In this document: positions 12,343-23,104 of the stretch, in pieces
Position numbering within the stretch: position 1 is the first letter of the stretch
How the letters are laid out: the number at the start of each line of letters is the position of its first letter
Assembly: GCA_007644065.1 (NCBI GenBank)
Contig: VJWN01000011.1
Location: forward strand, 744,001-808,000
Source of the DNA: Margaritispora aquatica
Lineage: Eukaryota; Ascomycota; Leotiomycetes; Helotiales; Discinellaceae
Reading direction: 5' to 3'
Length of the DNA: 64,000 bases
Position numbers and translations under genes: made by a program
Notes under the pieces: generated by a model
What the model saw: only the letters and a program-made list of their open reading frames with translations
The model's database searches: none
What the model was told of the DNA's origin: nothing

Positions 12343-12785
12343 CAGTCACTATATGGCGAAACTTGCGTATTTTCGAGTGTCTTATACCATTTTCCCTCTC
12401 ATTTACAAGTACAAAAGTATATGATGTAAGGTAGGTTTGATTGCATAGTCGATTACCAGGTGGCCGAGACTCACGAGGCGAAGTCTAGCCATGCTTCTGT
12501 TTTCCACCCAACGAAACTTGCCATCGTGACGAGATAATGGAGGATATTCTGATGTATTTGAGTTCGCAATGTAATAAGTGGTGAATCTCACTTGTCAAAT
12601 TAGGTATGATCTTCTTTAGCAAGCAATCTGGAAATGTTGTGGTGAGGTTTGCATATCGATCACGTGCTTCCCCGCCAGCCCCGCCAGGGCAACCTCAACC
12701 CGAGATGCCTACCTCCCTACCCCCTACGAGGCTGTCGCAACCTATCCTCCCTTCCTCCTCACTCATAACATCTAGTTTTGTCAAA

Positions 12786-14194
12786 ATGGGGGACCACTCT
12801 AGTTTCCAAGCAATAGTTGACCGCTTCGAAGCCATGCAATCCAACCAAGCAAACGTGCCCTCCTCCACCTCCAGTATACAGTCTCAGATATCGCATCCAC
12901 CTCTCCCTCCACCCTCACCACAGCCTCATGTGACAGAAACACTCCAGATGCAATCGATCGAAGATTTCGAACGCGAGGAAGACGCCAAAGAAGCACAGCT
13001 GACGAAACAGGTGCCGGCCAAAGGCCTGCCAATGCTCCCGGCGTCGTTGCCGAAGAAACCTCCTGTGGGCAGGCCGGTCATCGAGCCGATGAGGAAGAAG
13101 CCGAAGAAGTTCACTGATGCCGAAGAGCTGGCTGCTGAGGAGAGGGCGGTGAATGAGATGGGGAACGGGAATTGGGTGGGGAAGTTACAGAGTGTGTAGT
13201 AGATCCCAATGACCGATGTGAGAGAGGAGAAACTTATTAATCCATGCTAACATACCGGCTAGTCTACCGTGATACCCGTCCCGTTCCTGGTGGCGGCACG
13301 GGGTTTGACTGGACCGAAGGTGTGGAAGTCAACCCTATAGCACGCTTCACATGCACACTTGTGATTCACGAGACCATGAACAGATTTGGCTACGAGACGT
13401 TCGGCACGACGAGTAGAGTTGTGACCTTCAGCAACAAGAAGACGGCGAAGCAGTGGGCTGCTAAGAAAGCGGTCGACTGGCTGATGGCAAATGAGTACAT
13501 GCCTCGAGATGGCTCGGTGCAGCATAGATCAGTCCCTCTTCCCATGCCGAAGAAAATCAGAACCAAGATCCCGCCGCCACCACCGAGGGTCAAGGTTGCG
13601 CTCCCGCCTTTGATTTCTACCCCGCTAAAGACAGCTCCGGTAGTGAGTGATCCAACGGCAGCGGGAGCAGCATCGCCAGGAGCTGCACCGAGTAATTGCG
13701 CTGGACGTATTCCGGATCTGTGTCGTCGTCTTGGCGTGGCGATCCCAACGTACATTATCACGCCCCTCGTGCCTGGGTCGCCGCTGTGCGATGGGTATGC
13801 GGATTTCGGAGGTGATCCGGTTGTGGATGGTAGGGTTGGAGAGGTGACGAACGTATTTGGAAAGAAAAATGCCAAGGAGGAGATTGCGAGGGTCGTGTAT
13901 AGTTTCTTGAAGGACATTGAGAGGCAGCGCATGGAGCAGTTTGGATTGGTTGAGGTCGATGTTGATTCGGACGCGGATGCGGATGTAGGATCGGATGTGC
14001 AAGAGATTCGAGTTGGAAATGGAGATGGGAGCGGAACAGATGGGAAGTCAGATGAAAATGGCGATAAAAATAAAGGTGAAAATGGCGATGGGAACGGAGA
14101 CGGTGACGATGAAGATAGGAAAAGAAAAAGAGAGAGTGCGAGTTCGGATGGAACCCCGGAGGCAAGAAGTAAGAGCGTCAAACTTGACGCTTGA
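12786..14194 (+). CDS. Protein with two dsRNA-binding domains (445 aa)
   Basis: Predicted double-stranded-RNA-binding protein. Exons 12786-13191 and 13263-14194 are joined by a 71-nt intron (GTGTGT donor, GCTAAC branch, CTAG acceptor) that interrupts the first dsRBD. dsRBD1 covers about residues 128-211: NWVGKLQ, then YRDTRPVPGG, a Phe-containing core, and the basic C-terminal helix FSNKKTAKQWAAKKAVDWL. A Pro-rich linker follows. A weaker dsRBD-like unit lies at 284-354, with GKKNAKEEIARVV. The first 125 residues are disordered and Pro/Ser-rich, and the C-terminus is a long Asp/Gly/Asn-rich tail with a basic patch. An in-frame ATG at 12606 would add 60 residues, but 12786 has the better context (CAAAATGG) and the added part is low-complexity. 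No nuclease or helicase domain is present, so it is probably an accessory or regulatory binder. Confidence 0.82.
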
Positions 14195-14481
14195 TACTTA
14201 GTCGCTAGCTTGGATATGTGAAGGTAATGTGTGGAGATATGAGCTGTGATAGGCAGTTGATATTTGAGCTGTGTTGTAGACAGTGTAGGTCGGTCCTAGC
14301 AGTCACGTATACACCAAGACGTGCCTATTGAGAAGATGGCTTGGTATAAAATACCTCTTCTGTTGATGGTTCGATGATTGGACACCATTCACACAACATC
14401 ACCTAATTTGTCTAGAACAAATACGATCAATATTTTTTCTATGCCCAATTCGTATCTGGATCTTTAAGTATGAGGATCACA

Positions 14482-15609
14482 TCAAGGCACGCTCCCTTCC
14501 AAATTCTCACTTCCACTCAAAACATCCAACTCCTTGATGCCTCTCCCTCTACCTCTACCCCTCGCTGCCTCCCTCCCACGACTCTTTCCCCCCTCTCGCT
14601 TCCCTCTTGAACCCTTCCCATTCGGGACCTTCCTCCCTTTCACACTTTGTGGCAACTCCGCAACCTCAACGCCATCCTCCCATAGCACGCCAACATCTTG
14701 TCTCCGTCCCTCAACTTTCTTCCAGTACTTCGTGCCCAACACTCCATTCTCATCGCCTTCCGTTAACACGACCCCATTCTCGCTCAGCCACCACAGAACC
14801 CCGCCATCACGTAGGCTCTGCTCGATATCCACGTAGATCAACACCTCCGCATCGCCGCGCATTCCGCTCACCACCGCCTTCCCACCTCCATCCTCGGGTA
14901 GTCCGGTTGAGAAGTGGATGTGGTTCCTGCCCATTTTCTTCAAGCCGCCCGACTCGAGGATCGCTTGGTAGTTCCCATAATACGTGCCATGCACGACGGT
15001 CTCGGGGACGTTACCTGCCTCGACGGTGATGGGTACGAGCAGCGCTTCTGAGGAGACGGCGATGCTGTGGCCTTGGTTCGCGCGGATGACCCAGTCGGAG
15101 GGTGTGGTGGAGGTGGGTGAGGGAGGGGTAGCGAGGGACGGGTTGGCCTTCATTGCGAAGCGCTGCTTGGCGTTGTCTGTTACTGCGGATTGAATCTCGG
15201 CGAAGGTGGGTTTGAGGGATTTGATGCGTGGCCAGCTGAGCTGTGGTGGTTGTTAGTCTGGTTTTCTGGTGGTGATGAGATTGTTGTATATGCACGTGAT
15301 CCGTAACTTCCTTGGATGGGAGATGGGAGGTGAAGTTGAACTTACAACTTCATCTAGATGCGCGAAACCCTCTGCATCGAGTTTCAAACCAGCTTCGTTC
15401 GCGGCATGTCGTAGGAGCTTCGACAGAGCTTTTGATATAGCGACCTCTCGATTCTCCCCACCACCACCTCCTCCTCCTCCGCCACCTCTTCCGCCCCGAC
15501 CCCTCCTACCTCCTCTGCCTCTTCCCGTTGGTGCTCTGTCGCCTCCGTGAGCTCCAATATCAAGTTCCTCCGCTGTGTCACCATAGCTTGTCTCGTCACG
15601 ATCTGCCAT
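14482..15609 (-). CDS. TPT1: tRNA 2'-phosphotransferase (Tpt1/KptA family)
   Basis: Last step of fungal tRNA splicing: transfers the 2'-phosphate left at the ligated junction to NAD+, giving ADP-ribose 1'',2''-cyclic phosphate. Exons 15609-15346 and 15240-14482 give 340 aa (GTAAGT donor, GACTAAC branch, ACAG acceptor). The family signatures are all present: KLLRH (residues 64-68), RANQGHS (141-147), HGT (172-174) and GRNHIHFS (192-199), which supply the conserved Arg/His active-site residues. Unusual for the family are low-complexity arms at both ends: an Arg/Gly tract with a run of ten Gly at 29-51, and a basic RG-rich C-terminus. These resemble RGG-type RNA-binding segments. It diverges from the F-box-like gene with 336 bases between start codons. 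Confidence 0.93.
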
Positions 15610-15945
15610 ATTTGTTGAAATTCTTTGGTCTTTTGGCGATGATTGGTAGGAGATATGACAGAGATGAGGAATCTGTTGGTGAGCTATTTTGTCTAGTATC
15701 GAGAATAGAATATTTGGTTTTCTTAGCATTCCTTTGTCATGATGGAAGGAGGGTATGAACGTGGATTGAAATACTAGTTCATTTTGCCAGTGACCTGAAA
15801 AGGACATGTCACATGCTCGCTTGAAGAGTCACACCGGAGTTTGCCCAGTTCTCCACTCTCTTACTTCTTATGCGAGGCAACGACCACCCTACCACTCACA
15901 TACACTTCGGACAAGGACATCCAGTCAACAAAGACTCACTACCTT
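15610..15945. promoter_or_regulatory. Divergent promoter region Tpt1 / F-box-like gene
   Basis: 336 bases between two divergent start codons, so both promoters must lie here or overlap the neighbouring 5' ends. No clear TATA box. Confidence 0.4.
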
Positions 15946-17283
15946 ATGTCAATCGGAATTCCAACCTCCTCATCTGAGCTTGCTCTACCACATGAGATTC
16001 GACAATTGATCTTCAAATATGTCGATGACACTGACGACCTCGACGCTGTGAAGTCCCTCCGGCTCGTCTCAAAGTCATGGGCCTTGGTCGGATTTGAGTT
16101 TCTACTTCGTGAAACTTTTGTTATCAAGGGAAGCTCAGACATTGATAGACTCAGCAGCGTCACTTCTGACCAAAAGTGGTTGTCTCGATCAACCACACCC
16201 ATCCGCACAGTTCAAATTCAATATAGACCAGCCAGCTTATCAGTAATCCGAGACGAGTTGCCAGAATATCATATACCTCGAGATTCAGGTCTCCATACCA
16301 AGCTGGAATGCAGTATAGTAGCAGAAGTCGCCAAAGAGTTTGAAGAGGTGGACAGGAACTGGTCCAACACCGACCTTGACGGCTTAAACCGACTTGATGT
16401 CCTAACCGCAGCATTTTGCAAGTTGCCCCAGATCAAGAAAATCGATTTCGTTGTCCCAAATCCGTTCAAACATCGAGAATTGAAGAGACTATGGGATATC
16501 ACTTCCCTGTGTAATCACCAGATACACTCGGACAGTAAATGGACGATTCACTTGATGAATATGCTGCGTGCTGCAACAGAAGCCAAGCTGGATCTTGAAG
16601 AATTTTCATACATGCAGCTCCCATCAACATTATTGGAACCTGCCAATATTCAGCTACGAATTGAGATGCTGCAGCACTTGCGCAAAGTGAAGACCCTCTC
16701 GCTAGTCATCAACTACGACCATGGAAACTCTGACCCGAGCTCAGTCTCAGATGGTAATGGAGCCGCTATCATGTTAGACCAGGTGATTCAGTCACTCCCC
16801 CATCTCGAATCGCTATCCTTGCGTTTTACTCTCGCGCAACTCGTACCCATTCTATACTGGCCCACAGTCATCTCAAAGAACCTACACTCCCTCCGTCTGT
16901 TTGAAATCAGTATCTCATATGTCGACTTCATCGCCTTCCTTACCAATCACAAGCGAAGTCTACGTAGACTCAGTGTTGGTTCCCTGCTTATCCGTGGTCG
17001 GGATGTTAGCTGTAAGAATTTCTTCGAGGGATTAAGATCACATTTTCAGGATTTTGAGATCGAGAAATTTGAGCTGAGGGGATCTGTCTACAGCTCTGTA
17101 CTGCGCGATGCTGCATTATGTACACCTGGGATGTATACCGATACTTGGGAGGACATTGTGCCAGAAGATGGACCTATTCCAGCATGGACTAAGAAGTCGA
17201 GAGGACTAGCGGATTTTGTGTTAAGAGGCGGGCAGTGGCCTTTCAGTGACGACGACGATATTACTCACTTTGATAGATTTTGA
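15946..17283 (+). CDS. F-box-like protein (445 aa)
   Basis: Single-exon gene. Residues about 9-55 fit an F-box: LPHEIRQLIFKYV, then a Leu/Val-rich stretch ending SLRLVSKSWALVG. F-box proteins recruit substrates to SCF ubiquitin ligases through Skp1. The remaining 390 residues have scattered Leu-rich stretches (KTLSLVINY, LESLSLRF, LHSLRLFE, LRRLSVGSL) spaced like degenerate leucine-rich repeats, as in many fungal F-box/LRR proteins of unknown target. The C-terminus is acidic. The frame is open upstream to 15841 but has no ATG there, so 15946 is chosen. Confidence 0.78.
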   Translation: MSIGIPTSSSELALPHEIRQLIFKYVDDTDDLDAVKSLRLVSKSWALVGFEFLLRETFVIKGSSDIDRLSSVTSDQKWLSRSTTPIRTVQIQYRPASLSVIRDELPEYHIPRDSGLHTKLECSIVAEVAKEFEEVDRNWSNTDLDGLNRLDVLTAAFCKLPQIKKIDFVVPNPFKHRELKRLWDITSLCNHQIHSDSKWTIHLMNMLRAATEAKLDLEEFSYMQLPSTLLEPANIQLRIEMLQHLRKVKTLSLVINYDHGNSDPSSVSDGNGAAIMLDQVIQSLPHLESLSLRFTLAQLVPILYWPTVISKNLHSLRLFEISISYVDFIAFLTNHKRSLRRLSVGSLLIRGRDVSCKNFFEGLRSHFQDFEIEKFELRGSVYSSVLRDAALCTPGMYTDTWEDIVPEDGPIPAWTKKSRGLADFVLRGGQWPFSDDDDITHFDRF

Positions 17284-17542
17284 AGAATAACCTGATGGCG
17301 CCAATGGATTTCATTACAATCTGATCTTCAGCTAGCATTATAGGTCTGTGAATCGCGAATGTGTGTTTATTAACTCTGTAGGAGCAACACCATGTCATTT
17401 CACATTCATTTAACACTCAACAATAATCGATGGGACTAATTTCAAGTTTTATTATCGTCTGGCCAGACAGAAAAAGTTATTGATTGGATCTTCACAATTC
17501 AACAGTCAGCCATTAAGCTGCTCAGGAGAGCCAAGTGGACCC
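17284..17542. other. 3' flank of the F-box gene and upstream region of the kinase-like gene
   Basis: About 260 bases with no gene or repeat. The candidate original start of the kinase-like gene lies just after it, at 17543. Confidence 0.35.
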
Positions 17543-17625
17543 ATGTTAAGGACAGACAGCGTTCTTTCTTTTTCACCTGCTCTACTTGAAAATCTTCCGC
17601 CTTTTCCACCTGGCAACTGACCTCG

Positions 17626-18225
17626 ATGAACGTTGCACGCAACACAGATGGCACGCTCAATTCCACTATCTCTTCGGAGCCTATAAAGGGCGTAACCAGG
17701 ATCTGGCACCCTAGAATGATTGACATTCTTGGACTCAAAGGGGGTGGTCGTTTGGGTCCCCGTGTTCGCATCGTCAAATGGGAAGGGCGAGAGATCATCG
17801 CGAAGATTGCACGCTTTGATTTCGAGATCCGGCTGGTGGAGAACGAAACCCGTGTATACGAGAAGCTCGAGAAGGACAAGATCAAGCATCCAGAACTCGC
17901 AGCGATATCTCCCGCTTTCATTGATCATCTCATAGAGGACGGGCGAGTTGTGGGTATTCTCATTGAGAAGCTGGAAGGCAGAAGGGCAGGCATAGAGGAC
18001 TTATCGGCGTGTGAAGCTGTGGTGAGACGACTGCATACTCTCGGAGTTGTTCACGGGGATGTCAATAGGCATAATTTCATGGTAGATGAACAAGCGGGAG
18101 TTGTGCATTTGATTGACTTTGAAAACGCAAAGAATTACTCGGAAGCTGAGGCAGAGAAGGAAATAGACTCGTTAAAGGAGCAGTTGATTGAAGACACAGA
18201 TAGAGGTGGCAATGAATCGTTCTAA
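17626..18225 (+). CDS. Kinase-like fold protein, N-terminus apparently frameshifted
   Basis: Small protein-kinase-like (aminoglycoside/choline-kinase type) fold, a fungal family often mislabelled 'alpha-galactosidase A'. The 199-aa frame has an IIAKIARF strand with the likely ATP-site Lys, the hinge-like segment VVGILIEKLEG, a catalytic loop HGDVNRHNF and a metal-binding LIDFE motif. The C-terminal end is complete for the family. Just upstream, a second frame from ATG 17543 encodes LENLPPFPPGN and then stops at TGA 17618-17620. As I remember the family, the N-terminus carries an LPPFPPG(N/E)W motif leading into this domain, so one missing base near 17617-17620 would split the two parts. Either the gene now starts at 17626, or it is damaged, or the base was lost in sequencing. 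The substrate is unknown. Confidence 0.7.
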   Translation: MNVARNTDGTLNSTISSEPIKGVTRIWHPRMIDILGLKGGGRLGPRVRIVKWEGREIIAKIARFDFEIRLVENETRVYEKLEKDKIKHPELAAISPAFIDHLIEDGRVVGILIEKLEGRRAGIEDLSACEAVVRRLHTLGVVHGDVNRHNFMVDEQAGVVHLIDFENAKNYSEAEAEKEIDSLKEQLIEDTDRGGNESF

Positions 18226-18637
18226 AGGCTAAATGATCTTTTAAAAAAAAATTTAAAAAAGAGAATTAAATTAAATATATAGCTAATAAAGACTGGAAAT
18301 TATAGCGAGGCTATTTATATATAGAAACGGGAACCTATTTATTTGTTGGCGCTTGTGTTCAGGAACAACGGTTTGTCTGATTATCTTATGTTACAGACCA
18401 GGCCATCGCCCAAGTTTGTCAGCACGCCTGTCCATAACCGTTCAATCCATATCCTTTCCTTCGTCCCTTTTTTGACTTCTTCGTAGGAGCAACCCAAAGC
18501 AAGCAGTTAAATCACTTCCTCCACCTCTCTTTCAATCACTGGGGATATATGGACTTGCAAAGCTTGAGGATCAAACTTTCATCACGGAGTTAGGCCAAAA
18601 CAAGAGTATGAGCAAACAGACAATTAATTTCTAGTGA
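18226..18637. other. AT-rich intergenic segment
   Basis: The first 110 bases (about 18236-18345) are extremely rich in A/T and TpA steps, with poly-A and TATATAG stretches, unlike the flanks. They resemble a relic of a repeat mutated by RIP. The remainder is ordinary 3' flank of two convergent genes. Confidence 0.45.
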
Positions 18638-20927
18638 TTACATCTGTCTATATTCTGCAGAAACAGGTTTTCTCGGGATACTCAAGGGACTCGTCAACGG
18701 CGACAGAGGAATCTCGTCACCTCTATCGTCATACGAGATACGGTTATAATACCCCCTATCCACCGATCCCCGTTCCATAGGCGAGACCTCTCTATCCCTT
18801 GACTCAACAAGCGCCTTGGCCGTCTGGACTCCCCACGTTCGCGCATCCACATCGGCTGGCAACAACGGCGATCTGGCAGAATAAATACTCCGAAGCTCTT
18901 CTCCCTGCGGACTAAGAAGCGCACCATCGTCTACACTTCCCCGTACAGAACTGTCACTGATATCCTCGGGGATGTACATCTCCTTCACGGCATCGACGAA
19001 TCGTCTGCGGATGATACGTTGGTACCACCAGCCAACATAGCATGTGAGTCCCATGAATACAGTGGCCGTGCTTCCCATCCAGATCCAGAAGATACTAGCT
19101 TCTCGTGCGTCGACAGTGTCCGTAGCGAGGTTGATCATGGGGTTGTCTCGGTCAACGTTATACCATGACCTTGCACCGGCATAGCAAATGCAATTGCGAT
19201 ACACGCCTACAATCTGCATGGTCGTTCCTCCAACTGCAGCGAGTAGGGCGCCGAACCAGAAGATGCTGGAGATGGCGTTGAAGCGCCAGCCTGTGAACCA
19301 GTATTGCAGCCTCTTGCCTCGCTCGCCGTCATCGACAGCGCAACGAACAAGCGCTAAGTTGGTTGTCATAACCTGACATACTGCATACACGATGAAGCTC
19401 AGGGCTCGACAACCCACACCTCGCGGAGGGGTGAAATACGCCACTACGCCACCTGTAGCTGGTGGGAGAACAATCAGCATCATGGCCGGCATCAGGATCT
19501 TGAAGATCCACCCCCACCAAGTGATGTGCATTGCGGCTCTGAAATCCTGATGATTGCTCGTATACGCTTTAGACCTCTTGATCCATTCCATCTTATTTCT
19601 GCCTCTCTCCCAGAGGCTCACAGGCTGGAATTCCGTTGCATATGTATTTTTCCACCCAAGAAGCTGATTGCGGACACGTTTCCAGTCCCAATTCTCCGAC
19701 CCGGACAACTTACTATCAACACGAGTGTTTGAGCTAATAGATGGTGCTCTCCTAAGAGTTCTCGGACGATACTCCAAAGCCTCGTGGCCTGAGCCGACAA
19801 TGCCTGCTGAGGTGGATGGATTGTTGGCTGCGAGAAGACAGCCGCTGACGATGGCAACATGAACGATTATCATCCATTCAATGCCGAAGCCCAAGGCGTT
19901 GGATGATTCTTGATCGCTCTTGTCATTGAGAAGATCGAGGATAGTGTAGACAAATGCACCGAGATAGAAGATTACTGGTGAGCCAACACTGTTTGAATAG
20001 ATGATTAACGAGGTTGTTCTCAATGTGCGATTTCGAAGACACACGTTCAAGGGAACTTTAGAAGATTCAAGTGATGACTGGGGATGAAAGAAAACGGCAA
20101 ACTTACGCTCCACCAAAACTCGACTGCGCGCCTACCAAATTCAACAGTCTCGCCCTGCTCTTCTCATGCCCATTCGCAGGTACCTCAGGCCCCGGGATTG
20201 TGATACTCCTGACGATACTCCGCTGTGGGCATCCCCCCTCACGGTCCAATTCCAAATTCCCACACGCTACCGCAACTAACAACTCAGTCTTCATGGTCAA
20301 CTTCTCCCTGTTCGTCACATCACTCAACGTCTTGATGTACCCCAAAATGCGATAATCCAGATGAGCTTCATACAGCCCACCCATCAACATATTCCCCGCC
20401 CCCACCACGATAACCGCAATCCACAGCACCGTATCAACAAACACCGGGATCAGAATAACAACAAAACAGATCATAGAGACGAGCAACTGCACCGCCTCGT
20501 TGAGCCACACGTGTCTCGTCAGGTTTCCGGGCCACTTAAACTCAAACAGGTAGTCAAACTCGATCTTCTTGCGACGCGGAATCGTCATGCTGAAAATCAC
20601 ACTCGGCAGGATGAACTGCACCAACGGCGCCGCCCACTGCGACGGCTTCGACTTACTCGACAATGAAATCCCCTTGCATTCGCTCTTGCAGAAGGCGTAG
20701 TCAACCCAGATGTCTGGCGCGCCGGGGGTCTCGGGCGAGTAACTCTGCCCACAGATGGGCTCCGTTGGGATGGGCTCCAGGAGCGCATTTTTGGACACGG
20801 CGAGCTCGCAGCATGTTTTCGTGTCGTAGGCAAGTGTTGTTTGTAGCGAAACGAGGAGGAGGATGAAGAGGTGAAGGTTGGTGAGTGAGGAGTATCGCAA
20901 AGTGGAGAGAAGGCTGAGCCGAGCCAT
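18638..20927 (-). CDS. Polytopic membrane protein with signal peptide (723 aa)
   Basis: Exons 20927-20107 and 19988-18638, joined by a 118-nt intron (GTAAGT donor, AACAG acceptor). Residues 1-33 look like a cleaved signal peptide. A short Cys-containing lumenal/extracellular segment follows (TCCEL, PICG, FCKSECKG). Several hydrophobic segments then come in two groups: about residues 95-190 and again in the second exon (SPVIFYLGAFVYTILDLL, MIIVHVAIVSGCLLA, IFKILMPAMMLIVLPP, FWFGALLAAVG and WMGSTATVFMGLTCYVGWW). The C-terminal 110 residues are polar and Ser/Arg-rich, probably cytosolic. It matches the type of uncharacterised fungal plasma-membrane proteins with an N-terminal Cys-rich ectodomain. 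No transporter or receptor signature is recognised, so no function is proposed. Confidence 0.78.
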
Positions 20928-23104
20928 CGACTTGTCTAGACCACGTTAATTCGGCTCGGGTCGGGTCGCACAGACAATCTCGAGACTACACGGATCGGGA
21001 CGTAGATGTACTTGCAAACTCCCTTGATCTCTTTTAACTTCACCTTAAGAAACGCATTCGCGCATTATCACAACAAAACAAGGACAACCCAGATCGCAAA
21101 GAGGCTCCCATCCCATCTCAAAGCCCAGCCTGAAGATTGTCTCTCCCATGCATGTACGGCACAGCCTTATCACACCATTGGTTACATGTGAGCCACACAG
21201 CTGGGGCTTCGCGGGGCTGAGGACGGATTTGGTGGCGTCGCCGTTAGTCGCGTGGCTGGATGGACCAATGGTTCGTGGGTCTGGATGATTGTGATCCTTG
21301 GAGCTGGATAGAATCGAGCTTCATGTTCGAGATTCGATGTCGTGGTTGTACTAACTCTCAGTGGTACGATTGTAGATTTCCGCGTTGTTACAACATCTCG
21401 TCTAAGTAGTGTTACCATGTACGTTAGCTGACTTGACACTGCAACCGCGATGCTATACAACGATAACATCAGATCACAGTGTTGCTCACAAAAGTCTCTT
21501 GTTTCTTGCAGGTAAGATAACCCAAATATTATACGAAGGAACCAAAGGTCGATAAGAAGATTTTAAGGTAGGAACAAGTAATACACTTTACTTCTGGAAA
21601 GTGTGCAAGTACCGCATAGTGTACATCTGAGTAACCGCGAGATAAGAGCAAGATGAAAATTCAATTGCGGCTTACTGCAATGGAAATCCCCGCCAAATAA
21701 GTGTAACATTGTCAGTTAGAGGTCACGTGCTTTTATGCATGATATTCGGTTATTCTGATTCTCTTCAAAAGCTCAATCAAGAGTGGATAAGAAGACCCAA
21801 TTAATGCATAATAATGCTAATATTGATGTTGAGATGTGATGAGTTAATTCCGTCTCTTTGATATGTTATATCCTTCATGAATCGCCATTAGGCTTAACTA
21901 AAACCTGGATTCTGTTTTCTGAATCACAGATTCATGTGCTGTCCGGAAGACCACTTGAGGGCCAAACACGTAGAGCTATACTGAATAGATTATATCTTAG
22001 TGCTTAACAAGTAAGTAATCACGGGACGTCTTACTCGCTTAGCCTGTTCATCCAGGTTCCTGAACAAGGGATCATTCATTCAAATTACAAGTTTTGCGAG
22101 CTTATTCCTATTTTGTAAAAATTTAAGGAGTAACGGTGAAGACGTCCTTAGTCAAGAGCGAATTTCGAAACTTTGTCGCATTGTTGCCATGCTCAAGTCA
22201 TTGTGCATAGATTTCAGAATGTGAATATGCGATCGTCATTTTTTTTTGACTCACAAGAACTTAGCCATTCACACACACAATTGCTCGTAGCACAAAGTAC
22301 ACAAGAGAACAAAGCTAAAGGCTGTGCGTTATCGTTTCACTCATAAAATTCCTAGAAGACTATATCATTTAGTGACCACAAGGTTTTCGTTGAAAAGAAA
22401 AACGTGCTCACTGGCGATATCCCTCTTCGATCACATATCCTCAACTCACAAACTTAATTAACGAACCAACAGACAGACAGCTCAGAGGTCAATCAAAACA
22501 TGCAAAGAAGTAGATGGATTGGTAAGATCCCGGACATCTTCATATACCCTCGTTGCCTGACTTTATTGACTCTTTCTCGTTTACATCTCACTAAGGCACT
22601 TACTCGCTTATTTCCAAGATGTGAATTGCGTTGTTCTCATTGAATATCGCGGTAAGATGGGGTACTATGTGATTTGAAGTACTTGTAGGTGATGGGGGTT
22701 GAGCTTGAATAACGATAATGATAAGAATACTTAAATCCACAACCTTCTTGGTTTGACAGAAAGGTTCACATTGCTTCAAAAGCACAAGCTCAGTCACATC
22801 TCTACACCAATAGAATAAACGTCACAAAGGCGAAGACACAAAAAGGTAACAGTGAAAGTCCACCTGGTATTTGAACTAGACACTATACTCCGACATTCCA
22901 CATCCCACTGTCCCGCATCTTACACAAACATTATCTACAAGATGATTTTATGCACCACCACTCTCAGATTCTCTCCCATCCTCAAATCTCAACTCAAACC
23001 CCAAAATCAAAAACCAAATCAATAAATCCACAACCAAAACTACGTCCCCTAAACCGCCACGGAAAAGAGCACAGGGCTCAAAATGCTAAGATGCAAGAGC
23101 GCAT
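20928..23104. other. Intergenic region, 2.2 kb
   Basis: Contains the promoter of the membrane-protein gene and the 3' flank of the secreted-protein gene. The part from about 21500 to 22800 is AT-rich and has no reading frame worth calling. No RNA gene recognised. Confidence 0.4.

Larger units (their letters stand above)
7982..12785. other. Gene-poor region, 4.8 kb
   Basis: No convincing gene. Reading frames of 60-150 codons occur on both strands (for example at 9784-10194 and 10322-10768) but have no motif, splice pattern or family resemblance. Visible elements are a T-run near 8350, a tetranucleotide microsatellite at 9060-9110, 9-mer repeats near 9490-9530, an ACCTA/TAGGT-rich patch at 9411-9595 and a 23-bp palindrome at 12320-12342. 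It could hide a non-coding transcript, a decayed transposon or a fast-evolving gene with many introns. Confidence 0.4.

Noticed and set aside
13390..14181. 263-codon minus-strand frame opposite the dsRBD gene
   Set aside because: Ser/Pro/Phe-rich shadow of the acidic, Gly-rich tail of the sense gene; no family motif.
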